Assembly (NCBI GenBank): GCA_032164245.1
Contig: JAVMKO010000005.1
Coordinates: 39,708,133-39,772,132, forward strand
Origin: Sternotherus odoratus
Lineage: Eukaryota > Chordata > Testudines > Kinosternidae
Direction of reading: 5' to 3'
Length of the DNA: 64,000 nucleotides
Part shown: positions 10,893-24,515 of the stretch, piece after piece
Layout: the number at the start of each line of letters is the position of its first letter
How positions within the stretch are numbered: position 1 is the stretch's first letter
Program-made: the position numbers and the translations under genes
The notes under the pieces: model-generated
What the model saw: only the letters and a program-made list of their open reading frames with translations
What the model was told of the DNA's origin: nothing
Databases searched by the model: none

Positions 10893-12894
10893 GTGAGTAA
10901 CTCACAAGGAGGAGAAAGAAGTTGCATGAGCAATTAGTATAGGTCATGTGTCTTAATAGTACATGAATACGCATGTGACACAAACCAGAGATTCAGCACT
11001 AAGCCATAAGTGACATGTAAAGGACTTACCATTTTGTGTGAGTTCCTCTCCCTGACAGGTTAGCATGACCTGCTCTCATGCATACAAACAAGTAACCCTA
11101 AATAAATCTTTGCAGAAATGTGCAAGTGTGCGATGCTTACATTGATGAATTCTCCAGCCTTCTAATTCATTTTACTTAACTGGCTGATGCTAATGCTGAG
11201 CTCTTTAAAGAATGACCATTGTAGCCCACTTTTCAGATGTTTCTTTTCATAGGGAAGCAAGTTTGGGGATGAGCAGGGAGAGCATGAGCAGGGAAGTTTC
11301 TACTTGCCCTTGCTTTTTCTTACAGTTGCAAGACAGCTAGTGAATCGGTAGGAGCTATACTAAAACTACATACAGCTCCATTTTAAAGATACGGTGTTTC
11401 AGCCAGCTTTCATGACCGGAAGACACATTTTGAAATATTCCTTGAATACACATCACTGGGGAGAATTCATAAACTGTCCTTTTTCCTGTTTCTTACTGAC
11501 GTTGCTCTCAGCACTACTAAGCTTAACTTTTAAAAGCTTAAAGAATGCCGAAAGCAGTGTTCTGCAGTCTGGGGGTAGGGGAGAAAGAAGCCTAGCTTTG
11601 GGTACGGGGGTACAGGGAAGAGGAAAGGAGCAGTAAGGGTGGGGAATGTTGCATGACCATAGATTCACTTTGAATGCCCAAAGTTCAAGCATATTTCTAC
11701 TTCTCAGTCAAGTTTGTATATTGACATCTTATTTTGAACCTTTAATATGCAATTTACTTCTAGCTTTAACCACAATGACATCATCTGCCTTTGACCTACT
11801 TAAGATAAATCAGTCAGATTTTCCAGGCTAAACTGAAATTGTCTGTTTGGCTTCTATTCATAACTGCTCAGAGGCTGCTTTATTGGATCAGTATTGCTTT
11901 CTGATAGTTAATTAAATAGAGAGCATTGGCAGTTATTTCCTCAGTGTGCCGGGATTGTTCATATACTGTCACTTTGTACAGGAGATCCACTAGTAGTTTA
12001 CCTTCATCCTTGAAATGTGCTAATCAGATTAACTCACACACACCTGACCCAAGACTTCCTTCTACCTGCACATTTCCATCAATATTCAAATTCCATTTCA
12101 TGCTGGTGTTCGAGTGACAGACTTTTTGAAAACATGCTGGCAGGTTTAATTGCCTTAAAAGCAACCATGAACCAACTGTTCTTTCACCCCTGATAGATTG
12201 TTTTGCAATAACAAGGATTAGTATTTTAGCTCTTGCTTTCAAAGGTTTACAGTCTGAAATATTTTTAATTTAAAAAGGTAAAATACTCAGATTTTCAAGG
12301 TTGAAGGTGCTTTCTTGTTTTAGGAGCATTAATAGAGATTAAAATATATGTTTACTTTGGGAATTATGGCTGTAAAATCAGATTATTTTCAAAGTGATTT
12401 GCTTGCAGTTCTGGATTTCTTTAGTAGATCAATTTGGGATTTAAATTCATGTGTACTATCAGTCTGTAGAATCTATACCATGCTTTTGTTTTTGAAAGGT
12501 TCTGTTAACACTAGCTGTAGAAGAAATGTGGGATGGACATTGTGTTGGGTCAGAGGTTTAGGTGTCAAACAAAGCTTTTGTACTGCTTAGTAACTGATGA
12601 TCCTGCAGCGTCCAATAAGGATGCTGAAAATTGGCAAACATAAAATTTCTTCTGGACAACTTGATCTCTGAAACAAGTGAGAAAATATTCATCAGTTCTC
12701 ACAGTCATCACCTCTTAAAATAACAGAAAATGATAGCTCATGCCAGCTTCCATTAAAGCAGATTCAGCCATGGGTGCACTTCTCCTTCAGTCACGTGTGT
12801 CTTTTCAAATACCTTTTGATTGGATTCAGTTTTGTGTTCTTGTGCACTGTGCCCACTTCAGGACAAAAGGCTTTTCATCTGTATTAGTAACTAA

Positions 12895-13104
12895 GGGCTG
12901 GATTTTTAGAGGTATTTAGGTGCCTAAAAATACACATAGGAGTCTAGTGGGATTTTTTTTAAGCTGCCTAACTCCCATTGGGACTTAGGCACCTGGAACT
13001 TTCAAAAGTGGCATACATCCAATGGGAGTTAGGCAGCTTTGAAAAATCCCACAGGGCTCCTACCTCCACCTTTAGACACCTAAATATCTCTGAAAATCTG
13101 GCCC
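12895..13104. mobile_element. palindromic 210-bp MITE with TAA duplication
   Basis: Starts GGGCTGGATTTTTAGAGG and ends with the complement of GGGCCAGATTTTCAGAGA, flanked by TAA at 12892-12894 and 13105-13107. The element is close to palindromic over its whole length (ggtgcctaaa / tttagacacc; ctgcctaactcccattggga / ccaatgggagttaggcag). The target duplication suggests a Harbinger-type origin. Confidence 0.7.
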
Positions 13105-13744
13105 TAAAGTATTATCTGAATAATGTCATAATATAACTGTGTACCTAGTAACTAGTAACTGTGTATCTTTCTTTCAGTCTATCAGTAGTTTATATATCTT
13201 GTAGAAAGTTGTGAATGGCAAAAGTAAGCTAGATTTGAAGATAAGAATACTAATTTCTTCTTCCTCATTTACCAGACACACCACCAATAGTACAGGATGA
13301 AATACTCTATCTTTCTCTTCAGAAGTATCAGGATTTAAAATTTCACATGCAGAATTGTGCACTCTCTTTAAAAATAGTCTTATCCTAAATGTCCATCGAG
13401 ACTTTGGTTGGATTTTTTGTTTGTTTTCTTTTTTTTCTAAAGCACTATACAATATTGAAGTAAAAAATACAAACGTTGCAGGGTCAGATATAGTATCCTG
13501 ATGGAATCCTCGCGATTTTACTGGTGGATTTTATTGTTTTCTACTCCCTTTGTGGGTTGGCATACCATCATTGAATTGATGCTTGTATGTACATAGAAGT
13601 ATGTGTCATAGTATGTACTGTTGTCATTTCTCTTGTAGTGTATACTATTTCTTTTGACCTACATTTTATATAGTCTATATTATAGGATATTTATATTCCT
13701 TTCACATTGCAGTAACCCTCATAAACATCACTAAAGAAAGCGAG

Positions 13745-14060
13745 GAATACTTGTAGCATAAGCTTTCGTGGGCTATAGCTCACTTTATCGGATGCATAGA
13801 ATGGAACAGAAGCAAGATGCATTTATACACACAGAAAGAAAGAAAGAGAAAAGAAAAGAAAAAAAATTGTACATTAGCATACCAATTCTAAGAGGGCTGT
13901 TAGATGTAGATGGGTCATTATCAGTAGGAGAAAAAAAAATCCCTTTTGAAATGGATTTCTGTGTCAGGGAAATTAACTCAGGAAATACAATCAATTACTG
14001 TAATGAGCGAACCATTCGCAAGTCCTATTTAGCCCCTGGCTAATTGTATCCAATTTGAAA
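13745..14060 (-). mobile_element. Penelope-like element, 3' region fragment
   Basis: Contains cataagctttcgtgggctat and cactttatcggatgcatag, the same blocks that sit downstream of a GIY-YIG endonuclease remnant at 42490-43420. They are in the same orientation as there, so the element reads on the minus strand. A purine-rich tract interrupts it near 13833-13865. Confidence 0.55.
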
Positions 14061-14061
14061 A

Positions 14062-14240
14062 GTAATGATCAGGAATGGTGTCCCTAGCCTATGTTTGTCA
14101 CAAGCTGGGAATGAGTGACAGGGGATGGATCACATTCATTCTCTCTGGGGCACCTGGCATTGCCCACTGTTGGAAGACAGCATACTGGGCTAGATGGACC
14201 TTTGGACTGACTCAGCCTGGCCATTCTTATGTCTCTCTGC
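14062..14240 (+). mobile_element. CR1-type LINE 3' tail
   Basis: Contains gggctagatggacctttgga and ggccattcttatgtctct, the tail of another CR1-type LINE. It directly follows the Penelope-like fragment. Confidence 0.55.
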
Positions 14241-14569
14241 CCAGACTATCAAGCTGATCAGTTGGTGGAGATTTTATGATGTGGATATCTGTGTGCTAGA
14301 AGTTAGACTGACACTACCAATCCATTGCAAATACCATAGGCCATCAGTTGCCACTAGATGATACCAACTTTCAGTCATTATCAGCTTGGGGTGGTGGATT
14401 CAGTCCAGTGACATAAAGGTGAAAGATCTATATCTCATTATCTATCTATCCTTTTTTTTAATTGCAATTAAAGAGTTAAACAAGTGAGCTTATCAACCTA
14501 TTTTGTTCCATCATTACTTTTTGGGTGCATCCTCACAGGTCTTTTAAGTTTAACTTAACACACACAGGG

Positions 14570-15230
14570 ACATAGAATTTCTGTGTTCCAGCAGTCCATC
14601 TAGTCAAACAGTCCATCTGGTCTTGTATTCTATTTACAACTGGTCAAAAACAGAGAAAAGAACCTTGCAGCAGGTATATGTGGAAGTCTCATCCTGATTT
14701 CTGTTAATTAGAGATTGTCTTAAATTCTGAGGAACAAAGTTATATTTTCATTAATAACAGCAACTCTGGATGTTCTTGATATCCATATTAATATCCAATT
14801 GCTTTTTGCATTTTGCTGACTTCTTGGTCTCAACAACTTTGTCTGGTGATAAATTTCACCATTCAACTACATGTTGTATGAAAAAGCATTTCCTCTTATT
14901 AGTTTTGAATTTCCCACTTTCTATTTCATTGAATGTTACATTATTCTTGTGTTACACATACCATGCAGGCCTTTTAATAGAACAGTGTTCTGTTTCTGGA
15001 TCTTGACCTTTTCTCCACTCCGGACAGTTGGGCTGCACCTTTCTTCCTCATATACTAAAGAAAGTTCAGGCTTAGCAATATTCTTTATGCTTTCATGGAA
15101 GATTTGATGGCTGGCATATGGAACAAGCTGCCAGAGTCAGCAATAGATTTAAACAAAAAAATCAATTTAAGAGGGAGTTGGACACATTCACGGAAGCCAG
15201 TGTTACCCAGGATTGTAACACTATCCAATT
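14570..15230. mobile_element. old CR1/L3-like fragments
   Basis: The region 14575-15070 resembles an old CR1/L3-type 3' region read on the minus strand (tggtgataaatttcaccatt, tgaaaaagcatttcctctta). The region 15090-15225 resembles a LINE tail on the plus strand (gaacaagctgccagagtcag). Both are strongly diverged and the family call comes from memory. Confidence 0.4.
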
Positions 15231-16795
15231 TATCAGGCTAAAGGAGGAGAGAATGCAAAGTTGATTTGAAGTTCCTAGCTTTATCAGGACAGACAGCAAT
15301 TTTCATTCAATATTAAAAAAAAAGAAATGGCCAGGAGTGTTCTCTGAGAAAGGATTTTGTTTCCTTATGCTATTGCTGAGCAGCTTGGGGACATAGAAAT
15401 GGCAAAGGGGTTTCTTGTTCATCATGCAGTGGGTGGGAAAGTTTTTAAATTGTATCTAAATATAACAGTTCTAAATGTACTGCATAGGCCATATGAAATC
15501 TGCTGAATTATTGAATTTACCAGTACAGTGTCACACAATGTAAAGAGAAGCATTTATTTAGACAATAGATATCAACACTGACATGGGGCAGAGATGCAAA
15601 TCTGCAGTATCTTGAGATAAAAAGTACAATGGAAATACTCTTCTTTTACCCCTCAAAAATAAATTTAATGCTGGTGAAATGAACAGTTCAGCTCTGTAAA
15701 CTAAAATCCTGTACCCTCAGAACAACATGGATAACAGCAGTTCAAGCTTCCCTATGCTGTCCCCCTTATGTACCTCAACATTTTTTTGAAGAGATCCTCT
15801 TTAAAAGTGAGAGGGTAGTTCATTCTCCATGCCTATCATGCTGCGACAGCCAACAGATATGCCAGAGGTGACTTGGGAGTCGGATATTGACACCTGTACA
15901 ACTAAGATTTAGACTGAAACCTTACAAATCTGGATGAAACCAGTGGACTAGAAGTGAAAAGAGTCCATACATACCCCACTACCAAACTTTTCAGTTATTT
16001 AATTCCCTTTTGAACATATTCTGGGAAAATCTAACTTTACTTTTTCTTTTTCCCCGCTCAGATGGTATGCTTGATATATAGCATCCTATTACCCGGTGTA
16101 CACACAACTTTTTGCAGTTATAATGTTCAGCATTTTCTTATGGGCTGTCAGGCTAGAGCAGAGCTTCTGATAACTCATTATACCTGACAGAACATGGGTT
16201 TGTAATGTAAAAGCTGTAGAAAATGACCAGTTGCTTCTTTACAGTTAGCCTGTTACTCTTTATGTCATTAAGTCATTATGTCAAGTTCCACGAACATAAA
16301 TGCTGAAAAATTGCTTATGGTTTTTGTCTGTCTTGACAGCAGCTGGTTTTTCTCTTGCCTAATTTTTCCAACATTATGTGCCCTTTTAAAAAAGAGGAAT
16401 TAACATGCGTCATACAAGAAAATAGACCCTACAAGAAAAGCCTCGGGGTAAACTGCTTTTATCTTCCTGAAGTTTTGTGTCTTTCCAGCAGCTGAAAGCT
16501 ATAGTCTATAAAGATGAACAAATGAGGAAAATCAGTAGGGCAGAGGTTTAATTTAATAACAAGCCAACATTGCTTCAGAATAACTAGGACTCACTCTTTG
16601 CTTTTGAGGAAAAATATATCATGACTTTAAAGGCATCTTAAGAAGTCTTGCAGCTGTATTATATTCAAAATAACCTGGCCAGTAATCAGAATTGAGAAGA
16701 TCTTAGTCCTGGTCTTAGTTTTTATACCAGAAGAACTATATCAGTTAGGTAAGATTGGGGTAGGGTAGTTGTTTTGGTTTTTACTGATGTCGTTA

Positions 16796-17183
16796 CAGTA
16801 GAACCTCAGAGTTACAAACTGACCAGTCAACCACACACCTCATTTGGAACCAGAAGTAAACAATCAGGCAACAGCGGAGACCAAAAAAGCAAATTCAATA
16901 CAGTGCTGTGTTAACGTAAACTACCAAACAAAATAAAGGAAAAGTTTTTTAAAAAAAGATTTGACAAAGTAAGGAAACTATTTCTGTGCTTGTTTCATTT
17001 AAATTAAGATGGTTAGAAGAAGTATTTTTCCTCTGCATAGTGAAGTTTCAAAGCTATATTAAGTCAATGTTCAATTGTAAACTTTTGAAAGAACCACCAA
17101 ATAGTTTTGTTTAGACTTGTGAACATTTCAGAATTACAAAAGTCCTCCATTCCGGAGGTGTTTATAACTCTTAGGTTCTACTG
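16796..17183. mobile_element. Tigger-like (Tc1/mariner) MITE
   Basis: Inverted ends CAGTAGAACCTCAGAGTTAC and the complement of CTCTTAGGTTCTACTG, flanked by TA at 16794-16795 and 17184-17185. The TA target and the CAGTAGAACCTC-type ends fit pogo/Tigger elements. No coding sequence. Confidence 0.75.
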
Positions 17184-17633
17184 TATATACTTGTACAACC
17201 TCTAGTTTGAATGCTGTTATATCAGTGGAATGGTGCGTTATATTAGTATAGCTTATTCTCTTTCCAATATGGGAACAAACTATACCACTATAAGGACTTT
17301 TATACTAGTATAACTTCATCCGCACTAGGAAAGGTCATACTGCTTTAACTATATCAGTATAGATAAAGCAAGACAACTTTTGTGATATAAAGACAAGCTC
17401 TTAGTGATATAAATTAGACAAGACAAGGAACAAGACCAGATCATTCATCTATATCATCAGAACAATGACACTTTATGTTAAGGTTCCATTTAAAAGTAGC
17501 TTAAAAAGTGTTAGTAAATGATTAAGCAAGACGATAGAGTCCAAGAGGTCAAAGGCTTGCTTATAACTATGGCTTATACTTATAACCATCTATAATAATT
17601 ATAGATGGTTATAATAATCTATAATTCCACTGC

Positions 17634-17762
17634 TTGCATCCGACGAAGTGGGTATTAGCCCACGAAAGCTTATGCTTCAATACTTTAGTTAGTCTTTAAG
17701 GTGCCACAGGACTCTTTGTTACCGCTGCTATTCCAGACTAAAACGGCTACCTCTCTGATTCT
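17634..17762 (+). mobile_element. Penelope-like tail
   Basis: Contains gcatccgacgaagtgggtat, tagcccacgaaagcttatgc and gtctttaaggtgccacagga, identical in layout to the right arm of the palindromic insertion at 38648-38868. It ends against the target site of the hAT element at 17775. Confidence 0.6.
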
Positions 17763-17774
17763 TGACATCTATAA

Positions 17775-18560
17775 TAGTTGTTCTCAAACTTTTTTTTTCG
17801 CGAACCACTTGAAAATTGCTGAGGGTCTCGGCAAGCCACTTAATGATCTTTCCAAATATTGTTTGTTCCATTAGCTGACTATTGTAAAGTGCTTCAGATA
17901 AAAGCGCCATGTCAAAAAAAGTAATAATTAACATTTTTGTTCTACAAATAAAAGCACACAACTCATATTTTAATATCAGTAGTCTTATCTTTCTAATGCA
18001 ATGGATATGCTCTCTCTCCCCTGCCGTGGCAGCCCCCGAGGTGGGGCTGGGAAGGAGGGGGGTCTTTCCCTCTCTCCCCCCGCCACAGCAGCCCTCAAGC
18101 TGGGGCTGGGAAGGAAGGGGTCTCCCTCCCCATGGCAGCCCCTGAACTGGTCTGGGAAGGAGCTGGGATCTCTCCCAGACAACAACAGCCACAGAGCTGA
18201 GGCTGGGAAGAAGGGCCAGCTCTCTCCCAGCAGCAGCAGCAGCCCTGGAGCTAAGGAAAGTTGCCTCTTTTTCTGGCCACTGCAGCCCTGCATGTCCCAA
18301 TTTCCCTCCACCCCCTCTTCTCACCCCACTGCCTCCTCCCACCTACCCCCTATTCTCTCCAAGGCCACCATCTCACCTTACATGTGCATCTACTCCAGGG
18401 TCCAGGCACCTAATTAGTAGAGTCATGCCTGCACAGCTCCACTAATTAGGTGGTTGGCCCTTCATTCTCTTGTGTGCGGCCACCCAGACATGCATCTTAG
18501 AGGGAACTATACACAGACCACCTGAATGGAGCTCTGCGGACCACAGTTTGAGAACCTCTG
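17775..18560. mobile_element. non-autonomous hAT element (TTCTCAAACT ends)
   Basis: Left end TAGTTGTTCTCAAACTTT and right end ACAGTTTGAGAACCTCTG, flanked by perfect 8-bp copies of ATCTATAA at 17767-17774 and 18561-18568. The middle (about 18000-18400) is CT- and GC-rich with imperfect repeats of a ggctgggaagga unit. Long open frames through it are low-complexity and not genes. Confidence 0.85.
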
Positions 18561-19129
18561 ATCTATAACACATTCTATGATGTGCTTATAACCATCTTTG
18601 ACGTGCTTTAATGTCTGTTAAGCATTTATTAACCCTTTATATTCAGGTTCCATTTTAAATGTTTTATAAAGTGTGAGTATGAAAATGTAAAGAAAACCCA
18701 TAAAAAAAGAGAGCTTAAAGAACTCAATTAGCTGTGTAGTGTCACAGTAGTGATGCTATTGTTAAAGCTCTGTTAGGTTTTTCTATTCAACTGCTGCTTT
18801 TGAAGGCAGTAGTTAAATATAGATTGAAACAGGAAAGAGAGCTTGTACTATGTAAACTGCAGGGCTAGAATCTGGGACCATAGGGATACTGAGCTGCTGT
18901 CTTGTAGTCTCCAGGAATTAAAGATTAATCTTTAATTAAAGATTATGTTATGTGATGAATCCCCCAGGAATCTGTCCAACCAAAATTGGCAACCCTAATC
19001 ACCACAGGTAAATTCCTGCATGGATACTAAATTTGTGTCACATCCAGCCCATGAACCTGAAAGTTGTCCAGGGATATAAAGTGGATATCTGCAGATTTTC
19101 AGGGCTTTATCACAGGAAGCTCCTACATG

Positions 19130-20840
19130 AGGACCCTATGAGGCTGACCCAGCAGGAAGTACCAACCAGCAGGTCCTGAGTGGCAGCCCACTGATTGATT
19201 GGCTGGCTGGTTAGCTGATTGGCTGCCAGTACTTAAGACAGGAAGCCATGACAGGGAGTTGTCTGATCAACAATACATATTGCCTATCTTGTTTCACATT
19301 CTTTGTGTGAAAGATCCCAGACTCCGGCTTCTGAGTCTGCCTGCCTCCTGGTGCCTGATTCTTAATTTACCCTCCGGCCTCTCTTGGTCTCTGACCTCCC
19401 AGTAACTGCACCGTCCCTGCCTACTTATGCCTGATTCCTGGTTTGGCCTCTGGCCTATCTTGGACTCTAACCCTTTGGTACCCAACTTGCCTTGAGTCCC
19501 GACTCTCATTCTGACCACTAGGTCTGACTTCCCATGACCTGATCATGACACACTTCATGACTTAAGAAAGAGGGGGAGCGCTGGAAAAGTGCTGCCTACT
19601 CAGAGGAGAGGAGGGAGAGTTGTGTTATGTGTCTTCCCATCCCCCGTACTACAATCCCATTTTACTTTAAACTTTGGCTGAAGGTATTTCATGTTTTTAT
19701 ATTTATTTAGTGAATTTTATCCTAAAGAGCAGGACCCCGGGGTATTTTAGAAATGCTTTAGACCATATTTGCAGTCCCTGATCCTTGGCTGGCTCAGCAC
19801 TGAGCTGGTTTCCCAGTATAGGTTAGTACAGCTTTAAACTGTGTCATTTACCAGTAACTCCAAGAGGCTGTACTGGGAGTTGGGGATTGCACACAAGGAT
19901 GCCCTAGCCATGCCCCCTTCTCACATTAGAGTCTAGAAGTAGAGGTCATATACAAGGCATTAAAGTGTTCTATAACACTGGAAGTTTCCCCTATAAAGAA
20001 CAAATCCTCCATAGGCCAGATCTTCTAGGTTTAGAATACCTTTGCACTGGAAAACCAGTTTAAAGTCACCCTAACCAATCAGAAAATCTGTCCCTATATC
20101 TTTGGTGGGGTTTCATGTTGTACCTTTGCTCAGATTTGCATCTGTATATGGGATGGGATGGGATGGAGCTGCGGTTACTGATAAGAGGTGTTCAGAGACA
20201 TTCTGCCTGTGTAAAGTGGAGGCATGCACAGCAATGTATTTTCTAACACTGTACTTAGGTTTCGTTTTGACTCAGAGGAAAGAGAATCAGCCAGATCTCC
20301 TTATGCTTGGGAGACTATGCATGTATGTACTCTGCATAGTGCTGAAAGAAGCATGTAGTGTATATGTACCTAGAGGGACATACAGATTATGGTACAGTAG
20401 CACAACCTACTTCTTCCAGCCCAGAGCTGGAGATAACTGGACTGAATGGAACTTACCAGAAATTTCAAGGAAAGATTAAGATTTACATAAGGGGAAGGGT
20501 ATTTGTAGAACAACCTTTATTGTTTTTACCCTTTGGTCTGTGTGCTATATATATTTGGGTGAATAAATAATGTTTTGGTTTTGAAGAAGCTGTTTCTGAG
20601 TCACTTTAATCAGCTGCTGTCGCAAACTCCTGGAAGAAAAGGGATTTCAGATGACAAACGCAGCTGGGCCTGTCATGTTAACACAGTTGGTAAACAGAGA
20701 AGCTGTCACCCAGAGATCCTGTCCTAGGTTGTTTGAACTGCGTGGGACCATCCTTGAGAGAGGTGAAGGATGTTAGGCCTGTCACCTCAGGGACAAAAAC
20801 GGATAGAAGGTATGGCTCACCCCGCAACCATGACAGTTAG
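19130..20840. mobile_element. possible LTR-like segments
   Basis: Two stretches look like retroelement LTR material. The first, 19130-19560, is rich in ctgattcctggtttggcctc-type pyrimidine blocks. The second, 20380-20840, has an AATAAA at about 20565 and ends atgacag. I could not find matching ends or target duplications. Treat as unclassified intronic sequence with low support for an LTR origin. Confidence 0.2.
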
Positions 20841-21141
20841 GATATCTTTTGTTCAGGGTACTGATAGAAACTGCAACTCCACTAGAAGTTTTGCCAGCAA
20901 TCTCTTTCTAGTGTAGCTTAAGGCCTAATTCTCCAGTTATCATAGACTATTCTCTATGGTCCCTTCCAACTCTATTTTTCTATGGTTCAAGGGCACACAA
21001 GTCTTGAGTTTCCAATATCAACAACATGTTGTTTATTGTTTGGGATGTTTTGTTTTGGTTAAAACATTTCGAGCCTTCGTTATATATATCACATATCTCA
21101 AAGAAGTGAAAATTGGCAGAAAGCTAGTTCCGCTCCCTCAC

Positions 21142-22058
21142 GTAGAATCATAGAATATTATGGTTGGAAGGGATCTCAAGAGTCATCTAGTCAAACCCCC
21201 TGCTCAAAGCAGGACCAATCCCCAACTAAATCACCCCAGCTAGGACTTTCTCAAGCCTGGCCTTAAAAACCTCTAAGGAAGGAGATTCCATCACCTCCCT
21301 AAGTAACCCATTCTGGTGATTCACCACCCTCCTAGTGAAAGTTTTTCCTAATATCCAATCTAAATCTTCCCACAGTGCAACTTGAGACCATTGCTCCTTG
21401 TTCTGTCATCTGGTATCACTGAAAACAGTCTAGATCCATCCTCTTTGGAACCTCCTTTCAGGTAGTTGAAAGCAGCTATCAAATCTCCCCTCATTCTTCC
21501 CTTCTGCAGACTAAACAATCCCAGTTCCCTCATTCTCTCCTCATAAGTCAGGTGCTGCAGCCCCCTAATCATTTTTGTTGCCTTCCGCTAGACTCTTTCC
21601 AGTTTTTCCACATTCTTCTTGTAGTGTTGGGGCCCAAAATAGGACACAGTACTCCAGATGAGGCCTCACCAATGCAGAATAGAGGGGAATGATCACATCC
21701 CTCGATCTGCTGGCAATGCCCCTACTTATACAGCCCAAAATGCTGTTAGAATTCTTGGCAACAAGGATACACTGTTGACTCATATCTAGCTTCTCGTCCA
21801 CTGTAACTCCTAAGTTCTTTTTTGCAGAACTGCTGCCTAGCCATTCGGCCCCTAATCTGTAGCAGTGCATGGGATTCTTCCGTCCTAAGTGCAGGACTCT
21901 GCACTTGTTCTTGTTGAACCTCATCAGATTTCTTTTGGCCCAGTCCTCTAATTTGTCTAGGTCCCTCTGTATCCTATCCTTACCCTCCAGTCTACCACTC
22001 CTCCCAGGTTAGTGTCATCTGAAAACTTGCTGAGGGTGCAGTCCACGCCATCCTCCAG
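21142..22058 (-). mobile_element. full-length-type CR1, 3' part (RT end and tail)
   Basis: Minus-strand CR1 beginning at its tail (complement of ttctatgattct). It includes the C-terminal part of the reverse-transcriptase [23 protein letters not shown] near 21900-21860, then [15 protein letters not shown] and [20 protein letters not shown]. It is interrupted at 22059 by a separate inserted element and resumes at 22894. Closely related to the + strand CR1 at 35622-37021. Confidence 0.9.
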
Positions 22059-22893
22059 ATATAACGCAGTCCTTGGGAGCCAAAAAATCTTACCGCGGTA
22101 TAGGTGAAACCACATTATATAGAACTTGCTATGGAGGACTGGGAGGGAAGGTTATGCCTCCCTAAACAGCCTGCCCCTGCCCCCTATCTGACCCCCCACC
22201 TATTTCCCACCCCCTGACTGACCCTTCAGGACCCCTGACCTATCCAATCTCTTCTGCTCCCTATCCCCTGACTGCCCCCCGAGACCCTCTGCCCCTTATC
22301 CAACCCCCCAGCCCCAGCCTGACCCCCTTAACAAGCCACTCAGAGCAGTGGAGCCAGACATGCTGCTGCCATAGGCGCCTACTCCGTCGGTGCTCCAGGG
22401 CTGGAGCACCCATGGAGAAAAATTGGTGGATGCAGAGCACCCACCAGCAGCTTACGGCCCCCCTGCCCCAGCTCACCTCCACTCTGCCTCCAACCCTGAG
22501 TGGGCCGCTGCTGCTCCGCTTCTCCCCCTTCCCTCTCTCCCTCCAAGGCTTTCCGCAAATCAGCTGTTTGGTGCAGCAAGCCTAGGAGGGAGGGAGAGAG
22601 GGGGGAGAAGTGGAGCAGTGGCGTGCTTGGGGGAGTAGGCGGAGCAGAGGTGAGCTGGGGCAGGGAGAGGTTACTCTGTGCCTCCCCGCCCCGCTTACTT
22701 GCGGCCCTCCCCGTGCCCTTGCCCGCCTGGGCTCACCTCCGCTCCGCCTCCTCCCCTGAGTGTGCCGCCGCTCCACTTCTCCCCCCTTCCTCCCAGGCTT
22801 GCGCAAGTCTATGAAGGAGGAGGGGAAATGCTTTAGCACATTATATCCAAATTCATGTTATATCAGATTGCATTATATCAGGGTAGAGGTGTA
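22059..22893. mobile_element. TIR element inserted in CR1
   Basis: About 835 bp that breaks the CR1. The left side begins atataacgcagtccttgg and continues ttaccgcggtataggtgaaa. The right side ends ttgcattatatcagggtaga then ggtgta. The two ends carry related inverted ATATAAC-type sequence, as in a DNA transposon. The interior is GC-rich with repeats of a ctccgcctccaaccctgagt-like unit. Class not certain. CR1 sequence on both sides is contiguous apart from a small loss. Confidence 0.6.
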
Positions 22894-24515
22894 TTGAACA
22901 AAACTGGCCCCAGGACTGACCCTTTGGGCACTCTGCGTGATACCGGCTTCCAACTGGACTGGAGCCATTGATCACTGAGCTCAGTTGAGCTCAGTGGTCT
23001 AGCCAGCTTTCTATCCACCTTGTAGTCCATTCATCCAGCCCATACTTCTTTAATTTGCTGGCAAGAATACCTTGGGAGACCATACTGAAAGCTTTGTTAA
23101 AGTCAAGGAATAACACATCCACGGCTTTCCCCTTATCCATAGAGCCAGCTATCTCATCATAGAAGGCAATTAGGTTGGTCAGGCATGACTTGCCCATGGT
23201 GAATCCATGCTGATTATTCCTGGTCACTTTCCTCCTTTAATTGATTCAGAATTGACTCTTTGAGGACCTGCTCCATGATTTTTCCAGGGACTGAGGTGAG
23301 GCTGACTGGCATGTAGTTCCCCAGATCCTCCTCCTTCCCTTTTTTAAGGATGGGCACTACACTAGCCTTTTTACGGTCGTACGGGGCTTCCCCCATTCGC
23401 CATGAGCTTTCAAAGATAATGGCCAATGGCTCTTCGATCCCATCTGTCAACTCCTTTAGCACCCTCGGATGCAGTGCATCCAGCCCAATGGACTTGTGCT
23501 TGTCTAGCTTTTCTAAATAGTCCTGAACCACTTATTTTTTCCACAGATGGCCAGTCAACTCCTTCCCAAACTGTGATGCCCAGTGCAGTAGTCTGTCACT
23601 AGGTTTCCTCCCTCATTCAGTAAGGGATCTACATGTTCTTTGACTTTCTTCTTATTGCTAATATACCTGAAGAAACCCTTCTTGTTACTCCTAACATCTC
23701 TTGCTAGCTGCAACTCCAAGTGTGATTTGGCCTTCCTGATTTCTCTCCTGCATGCCTGAGCAGTATTTTTATACTCCTCCCTGGTCATTTGTCCAATCTT
23801 CCACTTCTTGTAAGCTTCTCTTTTGTGTCTGAGATCAGCAAGGATTTCACTGTTAAGCCAAGCTGGTCGCCTGCCATATTTACTATTCTTTCTACACATG
23901 GGGATGGTTTGTTCCTGCAACCTCAATAAGGATTCTTTAAAATACAGCCAGTTCTCCTGGACTCCTTTCCCCCTCATGTTATTCTCTCAGGGGACCTTGC
24001 CCATCAGATGTTCCCTGAGAGAGTCAAAGTCTGCTTTTCTGAAATCCAGAGTCAGTATTCTGCTGTTCTCCTCTCTTCCTTGTGTCAGAATCCTGAACTC
24101 AACCATCTCATGGTCACTGCCTCCCAGGTTCCCATCCACTTTTGCTTCCCCTGTTAATTCTTCCCTGTTTGTGAGCAGCAGGTCATGAAGAGCTCTGCCC
24201 CTAGTTAGTTCCTCCTGCACTTGCACCAGGAAATTGACCCCTACACTTTCCAGAAACTTCCTGGATTGTCTGTGCACTGCGGTATTGCTCTCCCAACAGA
24301 TATCAGAGTGATTGAAGTGTCCCCCATGAGAACCAGGACCTGTGATCTAGTAACTTCTGTTAGTTGCTGGAAGAAAGCCTTGTCTACCCCGGTCTGGTGG
24401 TCTATAGCAGACTCCCACCATGACATCACCCTTGTTGCTCACACTTCTAAACTTCTAGACTCTCAGGTTTTTCTGCAGTTTCATACTGGAGCTCTGAGCA
24501 AACATACTGCTCTCT
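22894..24515 (-). pseudogene. CR1 ORF2, C-terminal endonuclease and RT (broken)
   Basis: Minus-strand CR1 pol. Reading 5' to 3' on that strand: end of the endonuclease (VGVCYRPPD, then ALVLMGD near 24340), [12 protein letters not shown] at about 24110, and the linker WLNSEILADLRHKREAYKKW. Then come RT motifs: KSIGLDALHPRVLKEL, VPILKKGKEEDLGNY, HGFTMGKSCLTNLIAFYDEI and the VLFLDFNKAF region. Several frameshifts and stops separate the open pieces, so it is inactive. The endonuclease is cut at 24515/29586 by the Harbinger insertion. Confidence 0.9.

Noticed and set aside
17728..18342. 204-codon open frame on the minus strand
   Set aside because: It crosses a Penelope tail and the GC-rich core of a hAT element, is low-complexity, and has no domain.
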